DNA of 34,761 nt. Source: Planctomycetales bacterium. Its GTDB lineage: Bacteria; Planctomycetota; Planctomycetia; Pirellulales; Pirellulaceae. The notes under the pieces were generated by a model, which saw nothing but the letters and a program-made list of their open reading frames with translations, was not told the DNA's origin and searched no databases. Below are positions 18,375 through 27,100 of the stretch, in pieces (within the stretch, counting starts at the first letter, position 1; every line of letters begins with the position of its first letter). The stretch covers positions 1-34,761 of the forward strand of contig JAGQPR010000024.1 in assembly GCA_020426625.1 (NCBI GenBank), read 5' to 3'. The position numbers were made by a program, and so were the translations under genes.

Positions 18375-19852
18375 ACGTCAACAAACTACAAAGTGAATTG
18401 CGTTTCCAGGCCTTAAGAGCCAGTACGCGGCGGCATTTCCTGCGCCAGTGCGGCATGGGGCTGGGAACAGCATGGCTAAATAGCCAGTTGGCTCAAGCAA
18501 CGTATTGCGGCGAGGATGCGACCTATGATCGCCTGCGAGACGGTGGCATCCATTTCCCAGCTCGTGCAAAGCGCGTAATCTACTTGCATATGGCGGGATC
18601 TCCCAGCCAGCTGGACCTGTTCGACTACAAACCCGAACTCAAAAAGCTGGATGGTCAGGATTGTCCACAATCATTCTTGGCAGGAAAACGCTTCGCATTC
18701 ATTCAAGGTGTGCCCAAAATGCTTGGGCCCCAGTTCGACTTTGAACAAGTCGGTGAATCTGGCCAGTGGGTGTCCGATCGACTGCCTCAGTTCAAAACGG
18801 TGGCAGACAAGGTTTGTTTCGTCAAATCGATGTACACGACACAGTTCAATCACGCCCCAGCCCAACTGCTAATGTTGACTGGAAACCAAAACCTGGGTGC
18901 TGGGTCCATTGGCGCTTGGGCTACCTATGGATTGGGGAGCGAAAACGAAAACTTGCCCGGCTTCATCGTACTGGTTTCAGGCGGGCGCATGCCCTCTGCT
19001 GGCAAGAGCGTGTGGGGCGCTGGCTACCTACCCTCAGTCTACCAAGGTGTTCAGTGCCGATCGCAGGGTGACCCCGTGTTGTTCTTGTCCAGCGCGGATG
19101 GTGCGTCGCGGTCCGTCAGACGTTTGACTTTGGACGCTATTGAACAGCTCAATCGCCGAGCTTACGAGGAATTCGGCGACAACGAAACACTCACGAGAAT
19201 ATCACAGTATGAGATGGCCTATCGCATGCAGATGTCCGCCATGGATGCATTCGACCTGCAGCAAGAATCCTCCAACGTGCACCAAGCGTACGGAGCCAAG
19301 CCTGGCGAAGAGTCCTTTGCCAACAACTGCCTGCTAGCCCGCAGATTGGCCGAACGCGGCGTGCGATTCATTCAGTTATTTCATTGGGGGTGGGACGCGC
19401 ATGGAGCTTCTGCCAGCGAAGCCATCAATGCGGGTTTTCATGATCGTTGCCGTGAAGTCGACCAACCCATGACCACGCTGTTGCACGAGCTAGAGGAACG
19501 CGGCTTGCTGGAAGAGACGTTGGTGGTGTGGGGCGGCGAGTTTGGGCGAACACCCATGCGTGAGAATCGCAATGGAAAAGAGATGAAGTTCATCGGTCGC
19601 GATCACAATCCAGGCGCATTCACCATGTGGTTGGCGGGCGGGGGAATTCGTGCCGGCATGTCCTACGGTGCTACTGATGATATCGGTTACGAAGCGGTGG
19701 AAAACCGCGTATCGCCCCACGACTTGCACGCAACCATGTTGCAGTTGATGGGAGTCGACCATTTGCGGTTGACTTACAACACGCAAGGAGCCAATCAACG
19801 CTTGTCCAACCTCACCAAGCCCTCTCGCGTAGTAGAAGAAATCATCAATTGA
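18371..19852 (+). CDS. DUF1501 family protein with Tat-type leader
   Basis: 493 residues from the ATG at 18371, which overlaps the upstream stop as ATGA; a TTG 15 bp earlier is less likely. The N-terminus has TRRHFLRQCGMGLGTAWL, a twin-arginine motif followed by a weakly hydrophobic stretch, so export by the Tat route is likely. DUF1501 proteins are related to the alkaline phosphatase/sulfatase superfamily. Visible family blocks are HMAGSPSQLDLFDYKP near residue 75, a FNHAPAQLLMLTG segment, WDAHG, and VVWGGEFGRTP near residue 385, followed by GRDHNPGAFTMWLAGGG. Metal-ligand candidates are in the last two blocks. The gene is coupled to the DUF1549/DUF1553 gene, the common arrangement in this phylum. 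The true substrate is unknown. Confidence 0.92.
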   Translation: MNVNKLQSELRFQALRASTRRHFLRQCGMGLGTAWLNSQLAQATYCGEDATYDRLRDGGIHFPARAKRVIYLHMAGSPSQLDLFDYKPELKKLDGQDCPQSFLAGKRFAFIQGVPKMLGPQFDFEQVGESGQWVSDRLPQFKTVADKVCFVKSMYTTQFNHAPAQLLMLTGNQNLGAGSIGAWATYGLGSENENLPGFIVLVSGGRMPSAGKSVWGAGYLPSVYQGVQCRSQGDPVLFLSSADGASRSVRRLTLDAIEQLNRRAYEEFGDNETLTRISQYEMAYRMQMSAMDAFDLQQESSNVHQAYGAKPGEESFANNCLLARRLAERGVRFIQLFHWGWDAHGASASEAINAGFHDRCREVDQPMTTLLHELEERGLLEETLVVWGGEFGRTPMRENRNGKEMKFIGRDHNPGAFTMWLAGGGIRAGMSYGATDDIGYEAVENRVSPHDLHATMLQLMGVDHLRLTYNTQGANQRLSNLTKPSRVVEEIIN

Positions 19853-19854
19853 CG

Positions 19855-21543
19855 CTAACTTGCTCGGGTTCGTGGTCCGTTCAGCAGACGACCTATCAAA
19901 GTGTAGCGAACGCAGTATTCATAGGTCAGCAGCAAGAAACCCGACACAACAACGACAATCGCGATGAACTTCACTGACGCCGGGATCTGCCAGTCTCGAA
20001 CGAGCCACTGGGCGAGTATGACCAGCGGCAGGTGGATTAGGTAGAGCCAATACGACGAGTCAGAAATGTATCTCATCCACCTGCTCTCGCTATAAGCCAG
20101 TCGGCGAAAAAGACCGATCGTTCCAAACGCCATCAACCAGGCATAGGTGGCCTGCAGAAGATTGCTGCCCCAAGCCCTTCTTGGCTCATCCAGAATCTCC
20201 GGGACGATTCCGAAGATCCCCGACACCAGGTCCAAGCCTGCAGGGAACACAACCAGCAACGCGATCGGGAGGCTAATGAACCACCACCGGCCGAGTTGTC
20301 CCGACGCGTCCCCCATGTCCCAGTAGATAGCCCCGAAAAAGAAAAAAACGGCGTAATAGGCTAGGACGCTCGGAATTGGCAAGAGTCCTATTGAGGAATC
20401 GGGTCCAAAGGTCGCTGCAGTCATGAACGATTGCGGTAGCATCGTCAGTGGGATCAGCCAGCATAGGCAAACCGGCGAAAGCGCCAGCGAATAAGTTACG
20501 CCCTTCAAGTGAAATCTGTCTACAATCGGCGCGTAGATCATGAAGGCAGCGACCAACCAGCACAGAAACCAAAGGAACCAAAGATGCATGAACACGGGCA
20601 GTTGGAACAACAAGCCGTTGAGACCCTCGAAATTGACAAATTGTGCGTCATTTCCGCTGGAGCCAAGATATTCAGATACATTCAGCAACTCGGCAATTTG
20701 GCGGCGCCCTGCCAATAGCGTTTCTTCGTCGACGGGTACTCCTAACGAGCTAGCGATGAAATTCGTCGTGCCAAAATCTAACTTGAGCAGATCAGCGGGA
20801 GTGGATTGGTTGCCGTCAACTGCAGTAACATCCGCGCCAGCTTCAATTAGCAGTGCAGCCTCATTGGCCCGTCCCATGAAAACAGCTACATGCAACGGAG
20901 TTGCGAGATCCCGATTGGGAAGATTGACATCAGCACCTGACTCGATCAGCAATTGTGTAACGTCGGTATGTCCAATGAAAACCGCTGTACACAGTGCCGA
21001 CGAACCGGAGTTTGCATCAAGCTCATCAATTCCCTCGTTCGAATTCTCAAGTGTTCGACGAACCCCATCAACGTCACCCGCGACGACAGCCGAAAAAAGC
21101 ATTGAACTCTCTGGGCTACCTGGCGACGGACGAGAAGCAACGTAACTGACTATCCACATGGACGGGATGATCGTAAAACAGCCGATGACTAGTGGCACGA
21201 ATATTCGCTTGAATCGGTGTTTCAACAAGCTTGCCAAGCCACGTTTCCTCCACAACATCGCCGTAAAGTAGCCGCTGAGCAAGAAAAATAGCGGCATCCG
21301 AAATCCGTGAATGCCAGCAAAGAGAATGTAATACCAATCGCTTTGCTGCGAATCCTGTACCGTCCAGGGAATCGGTGCAAATGAAAGAGCCGCATGCAGA
21401 ACGATACCCAGCAACATGGCAATCGCCCGCAGTGCGTCCAGATCGTGTCGCCGATCGCTTGCTGGCGATGCTGACGACGCAGCAAAAGTCGCAACGGCCT
21501 GCCCGCTGGATTCCACGCCTACGTCAATTTCAGCATTGTTCAT
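19855..21543 (-). CDS. Membrane acyltransferase-3 family protein with inserted ankyrin repeat domain
   Basis: 562 residues. It opens like the acyltransferase-3/OpgC family: HDLDALRAIAMLLGIVLHA with Arg39 and His50 (the conserved candidate catalytic His), then FRMPLFFLLSGYF (82-94) and the basic RKRGLASLLKHRFKR. After the third membrane segment (about 113-135) come three to four ankyrin repeats (about 146-255), with TALL-like helices, LLIESGADVN and LLIEAGADVT. Membrane segments resume at about 316 (FMHLWFLWFLCWL) and end with a SYWLYLIHLPLV block near 497-508. With the N-terminus inside and the basic loop in the cytoplasm, the ankyrin part should face the periplasm. Family members move acyl groups onto sugars or glycans. 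A GAGGAG ribosome site lies 6 nt before the ATG. It follows a sigma factor and kinase gene, 78 bp after the kinase stop, so it may be in their operon. Confidence 0.88.
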   Translation of the reverse strand: MNNAEIDVGVESSGQAVATFAASSASPASDRRHDLDALRAIAMLLGIVLHAALSFAPIPWTVQDSQQSDWYYILFAGIHGFRMPLFFLLSGYFTAMLWRKRGLASLLKHRFKRIFVPLVIGCFTIIPSMWIVSYVASRPSPGSPESSMLFSAVVAGDVDGVRRTLENSNEGIDELDANSGSSALCTAVFIGHTDVTQLLIESGADVNLPNRDLATPLHVAVFMGRANEAALLIEAGADVTAVDGNQSTPADLLKLDFGTTNFIASSLGVPVDEETLLAGRRQIAELLNVSEYLGSSGNDAQFVNFEGLNGLLFQLPVFMHLWFLWFLCWLVAAFMIYAPIVDRFHLKGVTYSLALSPVCLCWLIPLTMLPQSFMTAATFGPDSSIGLLPIPSVLAYYAVFFFFGAIYWDMGDASGQLGRWWFISLPIALLVVFPAGLDLVSGIFGIVPEILDEPRRAWGSNLLQATYAWLMAFGTIGLFRRLAYSESRWMRYISDSSYWLYLIHLPLVILAQWLVRDWQIPASVKFIAIVVVVSGFLLLTYEYCVRYTLIGRLLNGPRTRAS

Positions 21544-21549
21544 TCCTAG

Positions 21550-21555
21550 CTCCTC
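21550..21555 (-). promoter_or_regulatory. Strong ribosome binding site of the acyltransferase gene
   Basis: Read on the minus strand, GAGGAG lies 6 nt before the ATG at 21543. It is the best Shine-Dalgarno match in the window and fixes the start, which argues for efficient independent translation of this third gene of the string. Confidence 0.7.
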
Positions 21556-21621
21556 GAGAAGGGGATCCGCGTTCAGGACAGTGAGAGTGTCTTTGCCGAC
21601 AATGCGTTGTTCGCGTGAGCA

Positions 21622-23388
21622 CTAACGAATCTTGGCACTTTCGATTTCGTCGAGTGCTAAATACGCGGCTGCGATACTCGTACCGGAGAACCTTCGTTTC
21701 CAAGATTCGGCCGATGCACCGCCCCGCGTCAGAACGCGCACATACAACCAAACGGACGCGACGAATCCTACGACTCCGACAGCCAAGGAGACATATAGTG
21801 AATTCGGGTGGAGTACGGCGTCAAAACCTATTGCGACGGTAACTGGTATCCACATCAACCACCATATGAAACCGATAATTACCCCGGCACGAAGATAGCC
21901 TGCTCGCAAACTATCGAGTTTGCTGCGTATTTCGCTCAATGGCTTTGAGTAGTCGATTTGTCGGATTCGGGTGCACACCAGTATCGCTTGCGATATGACG
22001 ACGACGCCGTAGGCATGTACAATCGCGCCGTTCACGACACGATTCACACTCCACATACTGCGTGCCCAGCACTGCGCTCCCAGCGCGACCAGGACGATGC
22101 CCACAAACACCTGGATTAGTTGTCCACGGAACAGTGGCTGCAGTGCTTTTTCGACGTGTTCCATCAACTGGCGTCGTGTCAGCAACAATCGTCCAGCAAG
22201 CTCCTGGTGAGCAAGATTCGCCTCTGTGGTACGTGCCTCTTCATGGCGATTCTCCTCAAGTTCAACAGTTTGCGCTAAAGCGGGATCACCAGTTGAAGAG
22301 ATTATTTGCACATCCGACTTGATCTGGCTGGCACGCTGATATCGGCGCTGCGGCTCCTTTTCGAGTGAACGCAACACAACTTCATCCAGGCGGACGTCGA
22401 TGTTGACTTTCTTCGATGGGGCGGCAAAACGTCCGATGGGGAGCTCGCCTGTGAGCATTTCATAGAAAACGACTCCCAGCGAATAGATATCTGCCCGATG
22501 ATCAACGCCGCGTGCCCCTTCCAGCTGTTCCGGAGCCATGTAACGCGGAGTCCCCATGACTTGGTGCGTCGCCGTGAGAACGTCTTGGTGATCTTCGTCT
22601 CCAAGAATCCGCGAGAGGCCAAAGTCAGCGATCTTCACAGTTCCGTCGACAGCCAGCAAGATATTTTCGGGCTTGATGTCGCGATGGACAACTGCCTTGT
22701 CGTGTGCATATTGAAGCGCATCGCACAGATTCGGAACAATGGCTAATGCTTGCCGCGGCGTTAACTGACCTGTCCGCACGACTTCTCGCAAGGTCGTGCC
22801 CTCGACATACTCCATGAGGAAATAGTAGATATCATCGACTCTACCAAACTCATAAACCGACACGATATTGGGATGACTCAGTTTGGCTAAGGTCCGCGCC
22901 TCTCGCGTGAAACGCAGCGCAAACTTCACGTCCTGGCCAAATTCTTCGGGCAAAATCTTAAGAGCAACAACTCGGTCCAAACCTGCTTGGCGAGCTTTGT
23001 AGACAGCGCCCATACCGCCAGCACCGATATGCTCGATGATTTCTAACGACGGAAACATGGATGCCAGGCGTCCGACACTTGGCGGCTCGAACCCACGTTT
23101 GGCTGGGCTACTTTCTCGCAGGACTTCGTTGATCACCGCGACATCGCCAGGGAATCGATCGAGATACTCTTGCTTGGTTGCGTTGTTACCCAACCGCCGT
23201 CGATAGTCGATCTCCAGCACGACCAACTCGGCCAGCAACACATCCCGCTCAGCCGGTGAGAGATTCTCAGTCAGTACGGATTCTATCGAAACGGGCTGGT
23301 TGGTTTGCCACTTTTGCTCAAATGCAAGGCACAGATCATCGATGCGTTCGAGGGCTGAAATCGGCAGATTTTTGTGGCGGATGTTCAT
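21622..23388 (-). CDS. Membrane Ser/Thr protein kinase (Hanks type)
   Basis: 588 residues. The N-terminal ~110 residues are a helical region typical of planctomycete kinases (FEQKW, YLDRFPGD). Kinase domain at about 116-360: glycine loop GAGGMGAVYKA, VALKIL with Lys144, HRDIKPEN with Asp237, ADFG with Asp255, MAPEQ at 284-288; all key residues are present, so it should be active. Then a charged linker and four membrane segments (about 424-441, 455-471, 501-520, 533-550), leaving the kinase domain in the cytoplasm. The start overlaps the upstream sigma factor gene by 53 bp, and no good ribosome site precedes it, which suggests translational coupling. Targets are unknown; the sigma factor or the downstream acyltransferase regulation are candidates by position only. 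Confidence 0.93.
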   Translation of the reverse strand: MNIRHKNLPISALERIDDLCLAFEQKWQTNQPVSIESVLTENLSPAERDVLLAELVVLEIDYRRRLGNNATKQEYLDRFPGDVAVINEVLRESSPAKRGFEPPSVGRLASMFPSLEIIEHIGAGGMGAVYKARQAGLDRVVALKILPEEFGQDVKFALRFTREARTLAKLSHPNIVSVYEFGRVDDIYYFLMEYVEGTTLREVVRTGQLTPRQALAIVPNLCDALQYAHDKAVVHRDIKPENILLAVDGTVKIADFGLSRILGDEDHQDVLTATHQVMGTPRYMAPEQLEGARGVDHRADIYSLGVVFYEMLTGELPIGRFAAPSKKVNIDVRLDEVVLRSLEKEPQRRYQRASQIKSDVQIISSTGDPALAQTVELEENRHEEARTTEANLAHQELAGRLLLTRRQLMEHVEKALQPLFRGQLIQVFVGIVLVALGAQCWARSMWSVNRVVNGAIVHAYGVVVISQAILVCTRIRQIDYSKPLSEIRSKLDSLRAGYLRAGVIIGFIWWLMWIPVTVAIGFDAVLHPNSLYVSLAVGVVGFVASVWLYVRVLTRGGASAESWKRRFSGTSIAAAYLALDEIESAKIR

Positions 23389-23986
23389 TGGGGGCTACCA
23401 ATTCCTGCTGACATTTTTCACGAATCAAGTGCAGACGGCGTTCAATTGTCCGCTCCGAGCAGCCAAAACGGGCCGCCAGTTCGGCATTTGAATATCCCTC
23501 CAATTTGGCACCCGCTAAATCTCGGAGCTGCCCGACACCTAAATGAGAAAAAAGACTCTCCACCGATTCCTGGATCATCAGCGCCATTTCCGGTGAGGGT
23601 TCATCGCCGATCGCTTCCGCCACCTGAACATTGTCTCCTGCTTCGTCCAAAGAATGGAGCTTCACGTTTCCACCGCGCCGCTGCCGCTGGTCGCGCCGTC
23701 GTTTATCCACTACTTTCCTGGCAGCCATTCGCAGTAGCAAACGCCAAAGATCATCACGGTCCGATAGGTCGGGAAATCGGCCATTTTCGGCCGCATCGTA
23801 AAAGCTGTTGAAGACGCTCAGCGCAATATCTTCCTCATCCGACACAGCGCGATTCTGTCCTCGCAAACGAGCTCGCACCGCCCGCACGAGACGATCGAAA
23901 TAATGTTGCCAAACGCGATTGGCTGCAGCCGAATCACCGACCTTCACCAAATCAATCCAATGGCTGACATTCGAACTTGCGGGCAT
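23336..23986 (-). CDS. ECF-type RNA polymerase sigma factor (planctomycete Sigma70_ECF group)
   Basis: 216 residues from the ATG at 23986, giving an N-terminus MPASSNVSHWIDLVKVGD that fits the family; an ATG at 24109 would add 41 residues that do not look like the family, though a GAGG lies 11 nt before it. Region 2 runs through HYFDRLVRAVRARL to the NSFYDAAENGRF and LWRLLLRMAARKVVDKRRRD segments. Region 4 is a helix-turn-helix in LEGYSNAELAARFGCSERTIERRL. By family it directs RNA polymerase to a set of promoters. Its 3' end overlaps the kinase gene by 53 bp in another frame. No separate anti-sigma gene is seen; the adjacent kinase may take the control role, as is common for ECF-kinase pairs in this phylum. 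Confidence 0.88.
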   Translation of the reverse strand: MPASSNVSHWIDLVKVGDSAAANRVWQHYFDRLVRAVRARLRGQNRAVSDEEDIALSVFNSFYDAAENGRFPDLSDRDDLWRLLLRMAARKVVDKRRRDQRQRRGGNVKLHSLDEAGDNVQVAEAIGDEPSPEMALMIQESVESLFSHLGVGQLRDLAGAKLEGYSNAELAARFGCSERTIERRLHLIREKCQQELVAPNEHPPQKSADFSPRTHR

Positions 23987-24198
23987 TCGTCCATACCGAA
24001 GCAGGTGAAGAAATTGAGTATAGCTCGATTGTACTCCAATTTCCGCTGCCGTTGCTGATTGCACCTCGGCTCTCTTGGCTCGTTGTGACGCTCTGGTCAA
24101 GCAGGCCATTGTTGCGCAAGCCTCATCCTCTGCCGGGCAGAGAATGGTTGGCGAATATCTTCGGCTTCGACGACAAGCTTTACCAAGAGCTTTGGAGG
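23987..24198. other. Gap between giant RTX gene and sigma factor gene
   Basis: 212 bp if the sigma factor starts at 23986. It should hold the end of the RTX transcript and the promoter of the sigma-kinase-acyltransferase string. I could not assign a -35/-10 pair with confidence. One short hairpin is listed separately. Confidence 0.35.
24128..24142 (-). terminator. Short hairpin after the RTX gene (weak terminator candidate)
   Basis: Perfect 6-bp inverted repeat CTCTGC-CGG-GCAGAG, about 57 nt past the stop of the giant RTX gene. It is GC-rich but no T-run follows on the minus strand, so termination here is uncertain. Confidence 0.25.
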
Positions 24199-27100
24199 CT
24201 AATTGACGAACTCATTGGCAGCCAAGTCGAGAAGCTGATCGACACTGGCACCGGACAAAGTCGCGAAAATCCAATCGCGATCGTCCTGGCCAAACACGGT
24301 ATCGACGGCTGCGTCATCAAAGACGGTAGAGGTGTTCAGACGATAGGTCCCGTTGGGACCAACGCCGGTTCGGATTCGATCCACTCGCGCTTCGTAGGTT
24401 AGTGCCGCGTTGGTCCATTCACTTCCAAACGCTTGAAGCGCGGTCAGATTTGTGTCGTACGTCGTACGATTGGCGATGATCAGATCGTCTCCACCTCCCC
24501 CCTGCAACAAATCCACGCCAAGTCCGCCAATCAGAATATCTTGTCCGGCACCACCATCCAGGATGTCGTCTCCACCCAAGCCAACGATCACATCGTTGCC
24601 ATCCATTCCGAGGAGCACGTTGTTCGCATCGGAACCAATCAAGATATCGTTGTTCGAACCTCCGTAGATTTGCTCGATACCAATGATGCCTTTGCTCACC
24701 CGACTCGCTTGTCCGGACGACAGATTGACTTGCACTGCTTCAGTCAGCTGGGTGTATTCCACGCGGTCAGCCATACCGCCTTGGTCTAGGATCCTTCCCG
24801 ATAGCTGGCCAGACTGACCTATCGAAAATACATCCACGCTTGTTCCGCCGGTCAAGAAGCCCACTGCGGCAAACTGGATTGGACCTTCGGCTAGTGTATT
24901 CATTACCCCAGCGTCAACATCTGACACTGACCACTGCGTCGGCAAATTGGGCCCGATGATTACAGTCTGGCCGCTACTGCCAACAAGACTCTCGATCGAA
25001 GAGAAGATCGGAACGCGCGTCGCTGAGTGCGTTTGCCAATTCACCGCGATGTTCGAATTGAGTTGCGAATAATCCAATTGATCGAATCCGCCAGCCCCGA
25101 CAAGAGCACTGCTGAGCTTACCCGATCCTTGGAAGCGGAAGATGTCGTTGCCATTGCCACCTTGCAGGCTTTCAAAACTGCTAAATTGCAACTGCCCGTT
25201 GACTACGCCAGCATTGTTGGAATCGATAACAAAGAGACTGTTTGAATCAGGCCCGGTCAGGCGGTCGCTGCCGGAGTTGCCAATTGCCACTAGGCTCAGA
25301 AGCGAGAGCGGGAGAGCAGCAATCTCCAGCCGGTCGTCGCCGCTACCTTGGGACAGGCCCAGCTGCTCCAGCGTGTTGTCAAACTTGATGGCTCCGCCCC
25401 CGAGTCGCTGAATGCTATCTTGGCCGAGCGCAAAGACTTGATCAGTTGTCGTGGATTTATCGTTGACATTCAAGGTATCCTGCCCGCTCCCACCGAAGAA
25501 CAACACGCCAGCGTTGATCCCGTTGAGCGAGTTGACTGTTGCACCAACTTCCAACAGGTCGTCTCCATCTTCGCCGGCCACAGCCACGATGAAATCTGAA
25601 CCGACCAACTTGACCTGATCGTCACCAGCACCAGATAGAATACTGGTATGAGCGGTGGGATAAAGGATTTGAAAATTGTCCTTGCCAAAGTTGGATCCGA
25701 AGACGCCTAGAACCAACTGGCCTTGAGTAGCTTGATAATCGAGTGGGACGTTATCGACTGGCCCGACCATTCCTAAGATTTGATTGGACGTTATGGCTAC
25801 ATGTTGATTGCCAGACAAGTCGGTGCGATCGTACAAGACCAACGCGTTTTCACCTTGACCAGTCTCGATCGACAATGGCCCCTGAATACTATTCAAATTG
25901 CCGTTCGGAGCCAGATCAGCCGACGCTCCCAACCTGACCACATCGCTGCCTGCGCGAGTATCCAACGACATCGGAACTTTCGACAGGGTGTCCAGGATGG
26001 TTACGGAGTCGTTGTACTGGCCGGTAATGAGTTCCACACCGCCTTTGAGATTGCCGCCGGTAGCTGTGAAATTCAGTTCCAGCAGATCGCTAATGAAGTG
26101 CTGTGATTGAAAAGTGTTTGACAGTGGAATCAGGCTTGAGCTTTGATCGATTGACAAGCGATTATTGCCTTGCCCGCCGTCAACATTGAGCTCAACAGGA
26201 TAGTCGGGCAATTTGACGGGATCATTGAGAACGCCCGGATCGGCTGCCTGAACAACCAGGGTATCATTGCCGGAGCCAGCATGAATTTGCGTTGGCCCCG
26301 TGATGCTTTGTACGACAATCGTATCATCGCCGTTGCGGCTGGTGACCAGCAAGTCATCTTCCACGTTAGCCAACCGCACTACGTAGTTCGGCATGCCGAC
26401 CACTTTTGTGATGCCACCCAGTATGGCTGGGGTACGTTCCGTGCTGGGCGGTACAGCCGGTTGTTCAGGCTTGAGCACTGCTAGCTCTTTAGAAACGAAA
26501 AGAGTATCTGCGGACTGGCTTCCCTGAACGACAATCTTGTCAACAACGGCATCTCCCAAAGCGTTCTTGCCCTTGAGCACGTCGCCCAGATTCAGACCTA
26601 CTTGTTGGGCGTCAGTTCCTGTGAGCGGTTCAACCAGGATCTGCTCCGCGCCAGCCAGCCCTTCAAAGGCTACGATCTGCATATGCGTTGCCAAGAAAGG
26701 CGAGCTGGTCAAGCCAGCGATCTTGAGAGCGTTCGACGACGAATCCTTGCCTAACAATAAGAGCTCGTCAGCGTCGGTTCCGACCAATCCTAACGTGTTG
26801 GCTTCGCCGACTCCGCCGCCGTCAATAAGTAAAGGAATGCCATCACCAACATTCCAGGTGATGTAGTCGTCACCACGGTTGCCAACTAGCATCGCTCTTC
26901 CACTGCCAGCGCTGAGATGATCATTGCCCGCTTCGCCATCAAGGTCATCTGTGCCGGGACCGGCCAGCAGCGTATCGTCGCCAGCTCCACCTCTCATGAA
27001 ATTGTTGCCCTGGCCACCCACCAGATAGTCATTGCCGCTTTCATTCAAAATAATACCTTGATAGAACACGGCACCCAGTGCGTTGTATCCGGGTCCACCG

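Noticed and set aside
15342..19852. A sulfatase gene cluster
   Set aside because: DUF1501 is distantly related to sulfatases, but there is no sulfatase C/S-x-P-x-R signature and no sulfatase-maturating enzyme gene.
20540..21145. Open frame of 201 codons opposite the acyltransferase gene
   Set aside because: Its low-complexity Ser/Pro/Arg-rich product mirrors the ankyrin coding strand; a shadow frame.
23336..23388. Possible frameshift joining sigma factor and kinase into one protein
   Set aside because: Both genes have complete domains and their own start or stop; overlapping ECF-kinase pairs are ordinary here.
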